From JAHEFU01 sp020440645 (GTDB lineage Bacteria; 4484-113; JAFGCY01), in assembly GCA_020440645.1 (NCBI GenBank), contig JAGRNR010000011.1, forward strand, positions 10,259-74,258: a stretch of 64,000 bases of DNA, in the 5' to 3' direction. Every line of letters starts with the position of its first letter. Within the stretch, counting starts at the first letter, position 1. Both the position numbers and the translations under genes were made by a program. The notes beneath the pieces were generated by a model that did no database searches, was not told the origin of the DNA, and saw only the letters and a list, made by a program, of their open reading frames with translations. Shown here piece after piece: positions 23,842-32,278 of the stretch.

Positions 23842-26800
23842 CTATTCCACCGCCAGGTAGATCGGCCGCCAGATCCCGCCCTGGCCGGTGATGTCCATCA
23901 CCTGGATGGCGATGGTGTTCTCACTGCCGTACTCCAGCGCATCCGTCAGGTCGGTGACGGTCTGCTGCAGCCAGACCGTCAGCTCATGCTCGGTGTAGGA
24001 GCCATGGGTGCCGACCGGCTTGCCGTTGACGAACACGGTATATGCGTCATCAATCCCCTCGGCCACGAGGCGCACCTTTCCACCCTGCCAGTCCGCCGGG
24101 ATCGTCAGTGAGCGGCGGTACCATGCCAGCCCGTCGTAGGAATAACCCGCGCTTTCCCAGCCCTTGCCGGCGTCGATCATGTCCCAGGCGCTGTCGTCAA
24201 AGCCGGCAGCCTGCCAGCCGAGCGACTCACCCTGGCCATCCTGATCCAGGCTGAAGTGCCAGCCCGGGGTGATGTCGATGATGCCGTTGGCCCGTGCCAC
24301 CGCCAGTCCGTGCGCCTGCTCCAGGCTCAGCGAAGTATGCGGCCAGTCCATCTCGGGATAGAGCATCACGGAGGGCTTGTCCTCCAACAGCTGGTCCATC
24401 CTGCGCTGCAGTTCAAGGTAGGAGATGATGCGCGCGAGGATCCAGTGGCTGGCATGCGTTGACATGTCAATCGAGCTGGCAACCAGTGTGCCATCACCGA
24501 TGTGCGTGCCCCAGAGCTGGTCGAAAACCTGCACCTCACTCAGGTCATGCGTGTCGAACAGGCGGATCAGCGGGTCGACATCATTACGGATGCCAAGCGT
24601 GTCCACCGGGATCACATTGCCGGATGTGCGGTTGAGGTCATAGCCCTGCCAGTCCACGACCTGGTTCGCCGTGGCCTGCATCTCCACCGGGTTGCCAAAC
24701 GGCCCGACCGGCGGCACGAACAGCGCATCTCGCCAGAAGAAGTGCGGCATCGCACCGAGCGCACCGGGCATCTTGCTTGTGACGAGGAACACCCGTCCGC
24801 CTGCCTGCATGAATTCCACGAGGTCATGCGTCAGCACGGAGCTGACAACCGGCGGGGCAGTGGCCGGGTCCATCGCGAGGATTTCCGCCTGAGTGGCAAA
24901 GCTGCCATCTGGCAAGCTGCCGAGCATCTCATGCAGGTCCAGGTAACCTTCCTCCATCACGAGGAAGGGTTCAGTGCGGATCTCACTGCCATCAGCGGGA
25001 TGCAGCAGCAGGTCGTCAGAACTGCCGCTTATGATGTTGCCATCGAGGTCCAGCCTGATCGCCGGCTCGGTGTCCTCACCGTGCCAGTCCCAGTCATCGC
25101 CGAACCAGCGCGGGTAACCGAGGTCGTCAATCAGCCCGGCGCGGATCAGCGGCATGTCACGCACAACATTCACCGTGTAACCGGCATATCGCGGTGAGGC
25201 GAACAGCATGCGGATCTGGAACTCGCGCAGGTTCAGTGAGGCGCGCGTGCTCTGCGGCAGCAGGTAGTCGTTGACGATGTCCTCGCCCTCGGGCAGGCGT
25301 CCCGCGTAGAACCCTCGCAGTTCATCATTGATGGACAGCACGCTGTCGAAGCAGCTCGGGAACCACCAGGGCCACTGCGAACCGTTGTCATTTCCGAGGT
25401 AGTCTCCGGGAGTGTAGTCGCGGTAGGTGTAATCGCTGCTGAGTGGCTGTTCGAGGTCCTGCAGCAGTTTGTCAGCATCGACCCAGGTATTGCACAGCAG
25501 GCTCTCGCCAATGATGTAGGGCTTGTCCGGGTAGTCCAGCAGTTGCTTCGGCAGGCGCTCCACCAGGTGGCGTTCCCACTGGTAGTTGTTGAAGTAGTTG
25601 TCCTCGCCATACCAGTCGGTGTACTCCGGCCGGCTGTGGCTGAACCATGAGTTGTTGTCCTGCACCGGCGTGTCGCACATTGACGAAACAGTGTCATACA
25701 GGCGCGACATCACATCCCAGTCCTCCACGCCGGCTTCCACCGACAGGCTGCGCATGATGATGCTTGGATGGTGGCGGTCGCGCCGCAGGAAAGCGGAGTA
25801 CTGGCGCTGCAGGGTGCGCTCCTCGCCGGGCTGGAACTTCACATGCCAGCTCGGGTACTCCTGCCAGATGAGCACGCCCATTTCGTCTGCGATGTCGTAG
25901 TAGTAGTCCGGCATGTTGACGAGGCAGACCGTCTCGGAATTGAAGCCGAGGCTCTTCAGGTATGCAAATTCATTGCGCAGTTCGCCGGGTTGCGGCACAG
26001 GACCGAACAGGCCGGGGTAGTAGCCCCACTGCAGGCCGGAGCGCACATGGATCGGCTCGCCGTTGAGCAACACCTGGTGGCCCACCATCTCGATCGTGCG
26101 GAAGGCGAAGGTGCTGCCGAATGCATCGTGGTAGAAATGCTGCTCGCCGACTGCTTCCCTGTCCCGCAGGGCAATGTAGATGCCGTACATCTGCGGGTTG
26201 TCAGGTGACCACAGCACGGGTTCGTCATCCAGCCTGACGTGGAACAGTACGGTGCCTTCCGCAATCTCAAGGTCGAGCACTTGCACCTCATGCTCGAATA
26301 TGTCCTTGTCTTCAGCCAGCGGAGCCATGAAGACCTGCACCTCAAGCTGGTCCATCGGTACCTGCGTGTCAAGGTCGAAGCTGAGATGGACATTGCCGTC
26401 CACAGGATCTGGCTGGATATGCAGGCTGTCGGTGACTGCACAAGCCGGGCCGGTGACGTACATCCGCACGTCCTGCCAGATCCCGCCATGGTGCGGGGCG
26501 ATCATCGAGAGGAAGCCCTGCGTGGTGTGGAAAGGTAGCTCGTCCACATAGACAAGTATCTCGAAGCTCGGATCCTCTGTGAGATATTCAGTCAGCTCAA
26601 CCCGCCAGCGGGTGTAATCACCCACATGCCCGCCGAGGTAGTGTCCGTTGCACCAGACTGCTGCCGCTGTTGATACCGCATCAAACTCCAGCCACAGCCT
26701 GCCCATCCCGCTGCCGTAGTAGTCCTGCGGGATGTCGATCACGTTCAGGTACCAGCCCGCCCCGTTGTAGCCCGGGCCGCCGTAGTGTTCCCAGGCCCGC

Positions 26801-27057
26801 CCCGTCTCCGCCGGCAGCCAGCCAGTGTCCGGTGCCTTGCGGTTGTCATCCGGGCTGACCAGGTCGTGTATCTCCGGGCTCAGGTAGGGCCAGTCCGGCC
26901 GCGCCTGCCGGTCGCGCACGATGTCGGTCAGCGGATCCGTCAGGGCCAGCTGCCAGCCTTCATTCACGATGTAGGCGTGGTCACGGCCGAATGCATATGC
27001 CGCATGCAGGGGTATCAGCATGAGGAGTGTGAGGACGAGCGAGATGCGGTAGGGCAT
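23842..27057 (-). CDS. Secreted glycoside hydrolase family 2 protein
   Basis: 1071 residues. A signal peptide is evident (VLTLLMLIPLHAAYAFG). It opens with a jelly-roll sugar-binding domain (GAGWYLNVIDIP, WLEFDAVSTAAAVWCNG), then an Ig-like domain, then a GH2 barrel. In the barrel, HPSIIMRSLSVEAG carries Glu441 where GH2 enzymes have the acid/base Glu of an N-E pair, but the Asn is Val here. YIIGESLL carries Glu518 as candidate nucleophile. A region like beta-galactosidase trimerisation domains follows (LTHDLVEFMQAGGRVFLV), then a second jelly-roll (AWYRRSLTIPADW, AYTVFVNGKPVG). The start has TATCAT 6 nt upstream and no ribosome-binding site. Substrate unknown; Asn loss may reduce or change activity. 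Confidence 0.85.
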   Translation of the reverse strand: MPYRISLVLTLLMLIPLHAAYAFGRDHAYIVNEGWQLALTDPLTDIVRDRQARPDWPYLSPEIHDLVSPDDNRKAPDTGWLPAETGRAWEHYGGPGYNGAGWYLNVIDIPQDYYGSGMGRLWLEFDAVSTAAAVWCNGHYLGGHVGDYTRWRVELTEYLTEDPSFEILVYVDELPFHTTQGFLSMIAPHHGGIWQDVRMYVTGPACAVTDSLHIQPDPVDGNVHLSFDLDTQVPMDQLEVQVFMAPLAEDKDIFEHEVQVLDLEIAEGTVLFHVRLDDEPVLWSPDNPQMYGIYIALRDREAVGEQHFYHDAFGSTFAFRTIEMVGHQVLLNGEPIHVRSGLQWGYYPGLFGPVPQPGELRNEFAYLKSLGFNSETVCLVNMPDYYYDIADEMGVLIWQEYPSWHVKFQPGEERTLQRQYSAFLRRDRHHPSIIMRSLSVEAGVEDWDVMSRLYDTVSSMCDTPVQDNNSWFSHSRPEYTDWYGEDNYFNNYQWERHLVERLPKQLLDYPDKPYIIGESLLCNTWVDADKLLQDLEQPLSSDYTYRDYTPGDYLGNDNGSQWPWWFPSCFDSVLSINDELRGFYAGRLPEGEDIVNDYLLPQSTRASLNLREFQIRMLFASPRYAGYTVNVVRDMPLIRAGLIDDLGYPRWFGDDWDWHGEDTEPAIRLDLDGNIISGSSDDLLLHPADGSEIRTEPFLVMEEGYLDLHEMLGSLPDGSFATQAEILAMDPATAPPVVSSVLTHDLVEFMQAGGRVFLVTSKMPGALGAMPHFFWRDALFVPPVGPFGNPVEMQATANQVVDWQGYDLNRTSGNVIPVDTLGIRNDVDPLIRLFDTHDLSEVQVFDQLWGTHIGDGTLVASSIDMSTHASHWILARIISYLELQRRMDQLLEDKPSVMLYPEMDWPHTSLSLEQAHGLAVARANGIIDITPGWHFSLDQDGQGESLGWQAAGFDDSAWDMIDAGKGWESAGYSYDGLAWYRRSLTIPADWQGGKVRLVAEGIDDAYTVFVNGKPVGTHGSYTEHELTVWLQQTVTDLTDALEYGSENTIAIQVMDITGQGGIWRPIYLAVE

Positions 27058-27063
27058 CCGCTG

Positions 27064-27069
27064 ATGATA
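27064..27069 (-). promoter_or_regulatory. -10 box TATCAT of leaderless GH2 gene
   Basis: TATCAT followed by CAG, ending 6 nt before the GH2 ATG. Confidence 0.5.
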
Positions 27070-27235
27070 TCCCAGGAGCGGGCAGGGTTGAATCCCCGTC
27101 GCGGGCCTGTCCGGAGGGAAACATAATGGCGCAAACGGGCGTCTTGTATGTTAAGGTGTAGAGTGCAAGCTATGCGGCCGCAGTCCGGCCGGTTCGCCGT
27201 ACGGACAAATGCATGCGGCTGTGGGGAGCAGATAC

Positions 27236-28705
27236 ATGAGTGATCGCGAGAAGATCAGATCAAGGGTGGGCAGCCTGAAGCGCGTGAGGCGTGTTCAGAT
27301 CGTGCTCGAGTACCTGATGGTCGGCCTGTTCTGGGGAGCAATCCCTGCGGCCCTGTTCATCCTGGCAACCAAGCTGTTCATCATGCCCTTTGGCAACACC
27401 ACGAGCTACCTGATCGGTGGCGGCCTGGTGCTGGCGGGGATGGTGACCTTCGTGGTGCGCGGTGTGCTGCACCGCCTGACGGAGATCAGCGTCGCCAATG
27501 ACATCGACATCACGCTCGGCACCAAGGAGCGCATCAGCTCCGCGCTCTCCCTGGACCATGGCAAGCACCGCAAGGATGCCTTCGTCAAGGCGCTCGTGGC
27601 GGATGCGGCCGGCACGGTGGAGAAGCTCGAGATGAAGCAGGTCTACCCCTGGCGCATGCCGCGGGCCTGGCGCATCGCGTTGCCGGCCCTGGTCATCGCC
27701 GCCGGCCTGACCTTCATGCCGCAGCTCAACTGGCTGGTGTCAGACAGTGACCGCGCCGAGGCGAAGGTAGTCAACAATGAAGGCGAGAAGCTGCTCAAGC
27801 TTGCCAAGCAGACCGAGAAGAAGGCTGTTGAGGAGAAGGACGAGGTCCTCAAGGAAGCCAGCAAGGAACTGCAGAAGAGCGGCGAGAAGCTCAAGAACAA
27901 CAACCTGAACAAGAAGGAAGCGCTGAAGGAACTGCAGCGCCTGACCCAGAAGCTGGAGAGCCAGTCGCTGGAGCGCATCCCGGAAGGCCAGCGCGCCCTG
28001 ATGAAGGAGCTCGCCGTGGAGCTGAAGAACGGTGCCCAGACCAAGGAGCTTGGTGAGGCACTGGAGAACATGGACTTCAGCAAGTTCAGCCAGCAGCTGG
28101 ACAAGATGCTCAACGACATGAAGTCCGGCAAGCTCAGCCAGCAGCAGATGGATTTCCTGCAGGAACTGATGAAGGCGATGGACGAGAGCCTAAAGAGTGA
28201 TGCCGCGCAGATGGACGGCACGGAGGACTTAAAGAAGATGCTGGAGGACCTCAAGCAGGCGATCCAGCAGGAGCAGGAGCTGCGCCAGGCGATGCAAAAC
28301 GCGCTGGACAAGCTCGAGAAGGACGTGAACAATGCAGCCCAGCAGCTGCAGCAGGGGGGCATGAACCAGCAGTCCCAGCAGCTCCAGCAGCTGATGCAGC
28401 AGATGCAGCAGCAGATGCAGCAGCAGGGCATGGTCAGCCAGCAGACGATGCAGCAGATGCAGCAGGCACTGCAGCAGGCCCAGCAGCAGGTCGGACAGAA
28501 CCAGCAGATGAGCCAGCAGCAGCAGCAGTCCGCCCAGCAGGCGATCCAGCAGGCGCTGGACAACTTCCAGCAGCAGGGCCAGCAGGGACAACAGGGCCAG
28601 CAGGGCCAGAGCATGCAGGACATCAACCAGCAGCTCCAGCAGAACCGGCAGGGCATGGCGAGCCAGATGCAGGGCAGCCAGCAGCAGATGTCGGGCGGCA
28701 CTTGA
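27236..28705 (+). CDS. Gln-rich coiled-coil membrane protein, first part (frame interrupted by TGA)
   Basis: 489 residues up to an in-frame TGA. Two transmembrane helices near 20-42 and 52-75 and a third near 143-163 are followed by a Lys/Glu-rich coiled coil (about 175-330) and then an extreme Gln/Met-rich tract. The architecture resembles DUF4175-like proteins of several non-proteobacterial phyla. The start has GGGGAG 8 nt before ATG 27236. After the TGA the same frame continues for another 186 codons with matching composition (S-G-G-S-C-G-Q-L and onward to 29266), so this is probably the first part of one ancestral gene of about 675 sense codons. A single G-to-T change from GGA would give the TGA. 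Function unknown. Confidence 0.72.
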   Translation: MSDREKIRSRVGSLKRVRRVQIVLEYLMVGLFWGAIPAALFILATKLFIMPFGNTTSYLIGGGLVLAGMVTFVVRGVLHRLTEISVANDIDITLGTKERISSALSLDHGKHRKDAFVKALVADAAGTVEKLEMKQVYPWRMPRAWRIALPALVIAAGLTFMPQLNWLVSDSDRAEAKVVNNEGEKLLKLAKQTEKKAVEEKDEVLKEASKELQKSGEKLKNNNLNKKEALKELQRLTQKLESQSLERIPEGQRALMKELAVELKNGAQTKELGEALENMDFSKFSQQLDKMLNDMKSGKLSQQQMDFLQELMKAMDESLKSDAAQMDGTEDLKKMLEDLKQAIQQEQELRQAMQNALDKLEKDVNNAAQQLQQGGMNQQSQQLQQLMQQMQQQMQQQGMVSQQTMQQMQQALQQAQQQVGQNQQMSQQQQQSAQQAIQQALDNFQQQGQQGQQGQQGQSMQDINQQLQQNRQGMASQMQGSQQQMSGGT

Positions 28706-28726
28706 AGTGGTGGCAGCTGCGGTCAG

Positions 28727-29266
28727 TTGATCGCACAACTCAATGCAATGAAGCAGGGATTCAAGTTCGGCCAGACCCAGGGCGGTGGCGCCAGTGGCTG
28801 GGGCATCGGTACTACGCCGTATGGCAGCACAGGCAGTGAGGCCACCGACCCGCAGATCGATTCCAGCCGCATGAACGGCAGCGACTCGCTGATGGACACC
28901 GGAACCACGCAGTACGACCAGCTCTATGATTCACAGGATCTGGCGCATGGCGTGAATGATGAGCAGCTCCATGGCCAGTTCAACCAGGCCGCCCCTCCTT
29001 CCAAGGTGGAGGAGGTCAAGAGCTCTCCTGAGACCCAGGAGGCGCTGCGTGAGTTCGTCAATACGGTTGGTGCTGATAACATCGGTGACCAGCAGGCAAT
29101 CGACACGCAGAACATCCCGCGTGACTACAAGGAACTGCACCGCAAGTACTTCGATAACGTGAAGAAGGCCACCGAGGAAAAGAAGAAGGCCGCTGAAGCG
29201 AAGGAGAAGGAAGGCAAGCCCTTCGAGGAGAAGAAGGACAAGCCCGCCGAGCCCAAGGAGGAATAG
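28727..29266 (+). CDS. Continuation of Gln-rich membrane protein after in-frame TGA; doubtful as an independent gene
   Basis: Up to 179 codons in the same frame as the preceding gene, open from 28706 just after its TGA. The first usable starts are TTG 28727 and ATG 28748, neither with a ribosome-binding site, so separate translation looks weak. The segment has a Gly/Ser-rich linker, FGQTQGGGASGWGIGTTPYG, then an acidic region, then IPRDYKELHRKYF followed by a Lys/Glu/Ala-rich tail. In DUF4175-like proteins a comparable 'Y...v.rYF' helix lies near the C-terminus of a single chain. It is followed by a strong terminator at 29304. Either a pseudogene half, a readthrough product, or an assembly error upstream. 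Confidence 0.5.
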   Translation: MIAQLNAMKQGFKFGQTQGGGASGWGIGTTPYGSTGSEATDPQIDSSRMNGSDSLMDTGTTQYDQLYDSQDLAHGVNDEQLHGQFNQAAPPSKVEEVKSSPETQEALREFVNTVGADNIGDQQAIDTQNIPRDYKELHRKYFDNVKKATEEKKKAAEAKEKEGKPFEEKKDKPAEPKEE

Positions 29267-29303
29267 GGCAGGGCAGGCTTGCACCTGCAATGAATCAGAA
29301 TTG

Positions 29304-29333
29304 AAAAGGCCGGGAGATCCTCCCGGCCTTTTT
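29304..29333 (+). terminator. Rho-independent terminator after Gln-rich gene
   Basis: Perfect stem AAAAGGCCGGGAG / CTCCCGGCCTTTT with a 4-nt loop region and trailing T-run, placed 38 nt after the stop at 29266. Its position supports both open frames being one transcription unit. Confidence 0.9.
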
Positions 29334-29379
29334 GCTTATAGTGGACAGGAATAACCTGTCAGATTTCACTTGGAGAAAC

Positions 29380-29406
29380 AAAAATGGCCCCGCCATAGCG
29401 GGGCCA
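29380..29406 (-). terminator. Rho-independent terminator after lytic transglycosylase
   Basis: Minus-strand stem TGGCCCCGC / GCGGGGCCA with loop TATG, then TTTTT. It lies 27 nt after the transglycosylase stop. Confidence 0.9.
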
Positions 29407-29432
29407 GCTGTGTCCTTGGTTATTGCGCGGTC

Positions 29433-30065
29433 TTACCAGGCCTGGGCACTGACTAGCAGGATCTCATCCTTGTACTCAATGCTGTCCGGGATCTCGGTCA
29501 GTCCGCTCCAGTAACGCATCACCTTGCGCTGGTAGGCACTGCTGCGGATGCGCTGGCCGGTGTTGTAGTAGCTGAGCATGTGCTGCGGGCTCTCACCGCC
29601 GCGGCTCAGCACGATCGCCCCCGCGATCACATTGTCCTCAAGCTTGAACAGGTCAAGCTCGAAGCCGTACTTCTTCTCGAGGCTGCGGCTCCAGAAGGGC
29701 ATCACCTGCATCATGCCGACCTCACCACTGCCACCGCGCTTGACATTGCCGGGGCTCTTCTCATGGCGGCCGTGGCTCTCGGTGTAGGCCACGCTCCAGA
29801 GCATCGCCGGGTCGGCACCGGTCAGCTCCACTGCATTATCGATCGCCGCCTCAACACGGGCGGCGTATCCGGCATCATCGGCCAGTTCCTCGCGCAGGGC
29901 GATTCTCCAGCTGTCCACGGGACGATTGATCTGCCAGTCGATGGTTTCAGTCGCAGCGCTCATCGCCGCGGCGTTAGTCACCTGCGAAGCCTGCACCGCA
30001 AGTTCAGCCTGCGGGGCAGGCTGAAGTAACGGCATGAGCATCGCCAGTATTTCCAGTATGAACAT
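29433..30065 (-). CDS. Lytic transglycosylase, SLT family
   Basis: 210 residues. Cleaves the MurNAc-GlcNAc bond of peptidoglycan with 1,6-anhydro product. The catalytic Glu is in AYTESHG (Glu96), followed by GEVGMMQVMPFW and the ASLT-type end MLSYYNTGQRIRSSAYQRKVMRYW. The N-terminal 35 residues are hydrophobic with no clear cleavage site, so it may be anchored or have a short signal peptide. AGAGGAGAT lies 7 nt before the ATG. The gene has its own terminator and its upstream region holds a candidate extended -10 (TGATATAAA). Confidence 0.88.
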   Translation of the reverse strand: MFILEILAMLMPLLQPAPQAELAVQASQVTNAAAMSAATETIDWQINRPVDSWRIALREELADDAGYAARVEAAIDNAVELTGADPAMLWSVAYTESHGRHEKSPGNVKRGGSGEVGMMQVMPFWSRSLEKKYGFELDLFKLEDNVIAGAIVLSRGGESPQHMLSYYNTGQRIRSSAYQRKVMRYWSGLTEIPDSIEYKDEILLVSAQAW

Positions 30066-30329
30066 GATTCAGATCTCCTCTGAGAAAGCGAAAACGGTGC
30101 CGCCTCCGCCGGAATCCTTTCCTGGCAGAACGTGCACCCGTCTATGAAGTGCAGTTTTATATCACAGAAAAACCGCTTTAACCTCAAAAACGCCAAAATT
30201 TCGCTTAACAGACCATAAGTATAATCTGTGGGAGTTATCCACAGAAGCCTGTCAGACGTGGCCTGGTGGGGCCTCTGTTCATTTGCTTAACGGGGATTTA
30301 ACCAAGCGATTGGCTGGTTTGAGGGCGCA
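30066..30329. other. 264-base AT-rich intergenic region with a DnaA-box-like hairpin
   Basis: No gene seen. It contains TATAAT (30220-30225, plus strand), immediately followed by an inverted repeat CTGTGG / CCACAG (30226-30244). The right side of this repeat is a perfect DnaA box TTATCCACA (30235-30243). Only one such box was found, so there is no origin call. GCTTAAC and TTTAACC motifs recur nearby. Confidence 0.4.
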
Positions 30330-31130
30330 TCAGTAATGGGCCAGGGAGCCGTCCTGCTTGGCAAGCCGCTCCATTGCTGAGAAAACTAAGCTGCCGATGA
30401 TGGCGAATATGGCTGCATCTATGCCCAGCCAGCCTATCTGCGACCAATAGCCTGCAGGCAGGCTGTCTGACGAGGTCAGCTCCCTGAGCAGCATGATCCC
30501 GCGGGTGAAGGGGAAGTGGCTGATCCAGGCCTGGGCCTGGGGGCTGAGCTTGCTGAAGTCATAGAAGGCCGGGATGAACAGGCTGAACTGGATGATGCTG
30601 GAAAGCTGCCCGACTCGCTTGAGTACCAGCGACAGCGCACCTAGCATCAGGCCCAGCCCGGTGACTCCGGCTATGCTGAGCACAATCGCTGCGATGCCGG
30701 GCAGGATGTCTGCCAGCTGGAAATTGATCCACTGGCCGGTGACCAGCTGCAGCATCAGGCTCAACAGCATTACAGTGAAGAAGCCGTAACTGAGCTTCAC
30801 GAGTGCCCTGATCCAGAGCACCGGGAGGAAGGCCGGGGCACAGATGAACACCTGCTCCAGCGTTCCCTGGCGCGCCTCGTTCTCAACGTCGATGCTCATG
30901 GCGTTCAGCGCGATGATGGCGAAGAACCACATGCAGTAGCCAATCATCAGCATCGTTGTGTTCTCGGCGCTGATCACTCCGCCGGCGATCTGGCGCGCGC
31001 CGAAGAAGATGCCGGCGAAGAACAGGAACATCACAAGCAGGCCTGTGCCGATCTCCATCGGGTAGCGCAGCGCGGTACGCAGCTCACGCAGGTACTCAGC
31101 ACGCATCACCTTCAGCCAGCGTGTGCTCAT
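30330..31130 (-). CDS. ABC-2-type transporter permease
   Basis: 266 residues with about six membrane segments (for example GTGLLVMFLFFAGIFFGA, MLMIGYCMWFFAIIALNAM, LPGIAAIVLSIAGVTGLGLML, LSSIIQFSLFIPAFYDF). The short cytoplasmic phrase ENEARQGTLEQVFI is typical of ABC-2 exporters of the drug/lipid type. Its ATG overlaps the stop of the ATPase gene by 4 nt (ATGA), indicating translational coupling. The pair forms one exporter; substrate unknown. Confidence 0.88.
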   Translation of the reverse strand: MSTRWLKVMRAEYLRELRTALRYPMEIGTGLLVMFLFFAGIFFGARQIAGGVISAENTTMLMIGYCMWFFAIIALNAMSIDVENEARQGTLEQVFICAPAFLPVLWIRALVKLSYGFFTVMLLSLMLQLVTGQWINFQLADILPGIAAIVLSIAGVTGLGLMLGALSLVLKRVGQLSSIIQFSLFIPAFYDFSKLSPQAQAWISHFPFTRGIMLLRELTSSDSLPAGYWSQIGWLGIDAAIFAIIGSLVFSAMERLAKQDGSLAHY

Positions 31131-32083
31131 GGCCTGCCCTCCGGCCGGCCGGCGGTGACCTTGACGAAGATCTCCTCGAGGGTGGGCTGTTCCTGGCTGA
31201 AGCGGCTCAGTTCCACCTTGTGGCGGGCCAGGATCTCCAATAGCGGATAGATCGCCAAGCTGTCCGCAAGCTGGATTCGCAGGCTGACCTGGCCAGGCCT
31301 GGGCTCCTCCAGTTGCTCAAACCGGTAGGCGGACAATTCAGGCTGGATGGCTGCATAGGCATCCTGGGTCATGCGCATCAGGTAGTCCGAGCGGCCGAAC
31401 AGGTCCACAAGCGAATCAATGCTGTCCTCCAGCTCGATGCGGCCCGCCTTCATGATGCCGACGCGGCGGCAGATGGATTGTGCCACCTCCATCTGGTGGG
31501 TTGTCACGATGATGGTCAGGCCACGTTCGCGCACCAAGTCCTTCAGCAGACGCTGGATCGTCAGCGAGCTACTCACGTCCAGTCCGAGCGTTGGCTCGTC
31601 CAGCAGCAGGAGCTCCGGCTCCCCCAGCAGGGCCAGCACCACGGCCAGCTTCTGCTGCATGCCACGCGACAGGGTCTGCGCCGGTCGGTCGCGTTTGTCC
31701 GCCAGGCCAAACATCTCCAGCAGTTCACTGGCCTGCGGACGCAGGGCATTCATGTAGACACCCTTCAGCTCACCGAAGTAGCTGATGTTCTCCCATACTG
31801 ACAGGCGCCAGTAGAGGTTGCGGCTGCCTTCCAGCACTGCGCCAAGTTGAGGCCGGCCCTGCCAGGCAGGGAAGCTGATGCTGCCACTGTCAGGCACCAC
31901 CAGTCCGGCGATCATCTTGATCGTGGTGGTCTTGCCTGCGCCATTGCTGCCTAGCAGGCCGAAGATCTCCCCGCGAGGGACCTGCAACTCAAGGCCGTCC
32001 ACCGCAGTAGTGGACTGGCTGGCCCAGGGCAGGCGGCGGCGGTAGCTCTTGTGCAGGTCCCTGATTTCTACGGCAACAGGCAT
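31127..32083 (-). CDS. ABC exporter ATP-binding protein (drug/lipid exporter type)
   Basis: 318 residues. Walker A GSNGAGKTT (about 45-53), Q-loop region LGAVLEGSRNLYWRLSVWEN, signature LSRGMQQKLAVVLALL, Walker B LLLLDEPTLGLD, switch VTTHQ. The WRLSVWENI phrase and C-terminal extension of about 90 residues are typical of ABC-2 exporters of the DrrA/antibiotic type. The ATG lacks a ribosome-binding site and has GATAAT 7 nt upstream (32091-32096 on this strand), so it is likely leaderless. An exact FNR-type palindrome lies about 165 bp upstream. Confidence 0.9.
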   Translation of the reverse strand: MPVAVEIRDLHKSYRRRLPWASQSTTAVDGLELQVPRGEIFGLLGSNGAGKTTTIKMIAGLVVPDSGSISFPAWQGRPQLGAVLEGSRNLYWRLSVWENISYFGELKGVYMNALRPQASELLEMFGLADKRDRPAQTLSRGMQQKLAVVLALLGEPELLLLDEPTLGLDVSSSLTIQRLLKDLVRERGLTIIVTTHQMEVAQSICRRVGIMKAGRIELEDSIDSLVDLFGRSDYLMRMTQDAYAAIQPELSAYRFEQLEEPRPGQVSLRIQLADSLAIYPLLEILARHKVELSRFSQEQPTLEEIFVKVTAGRPEGRP

Positions 32084-32090
32084 CAGGGCA

Positions 32091-32096
32091 ATTATC
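32091..32096 (-). promoter_or_regulatory. -10 box GATAAT of leaderless ABC exporter operon
   Basis: GATAAT (5 of 6 to TATAAT) ends 7 nt before the ATPase ATG. Confidence 0.45.
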
Positions 32097-32245
32097 CCAT
32101 CCGCAGGCCCGGGCTGTTGGCCATATGTTTATATGTGTAGTTGCTGCACGTCCCCGTTTGGTCAACAGCAGATCAGAATTTGCACAGCCCGTGGATTGCC
32201 AATCATATTCCTTATCGGATACGGTTAACTGGACATGTGGATCTG

Positions 32246-32259
32246 TTGATATACATCAA
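32246..32259. promoter_or_regulatory. FNR/CRP-family-like palindrome TTGAT-N4-ATCAA
   Basis: TTGATATACATCAA is an exact match to the FNR consensus and lies within a perfect 7-bp-arm repeat (32244-32261), in the roughly 195-bp gap between the PseG-like stop and the ABC operon start. The distance to the inferred ABC start (about 165 bp) is long for direct activation. Confidence 0.35.
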
Positions 32260-32278
32260 CAGTTGTCAACAGGCTGCT

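Noticed and set aside
27643..28738. Cys/Trp/Leu-rich antisense frames over the Gln-rich gene
   Set aside because: They are the direct complement of CAG/CTG-rich repeats and have no independent signals.
28700..28760. Selenocysteine at the in-frame TGA of the Gln-rich gene
   Set aside because: No convincing SECIS hairpin follows; only a weak 4-bp stem is seen, and the family has no catalytic role known to me that would need Sec.
30235..30243. Replication origin near the DnaA box and rpmH cluster
   Set aside because: Only one DnaA box was found, with no dnaA or dnaN gene and no AT-rich repeat array.
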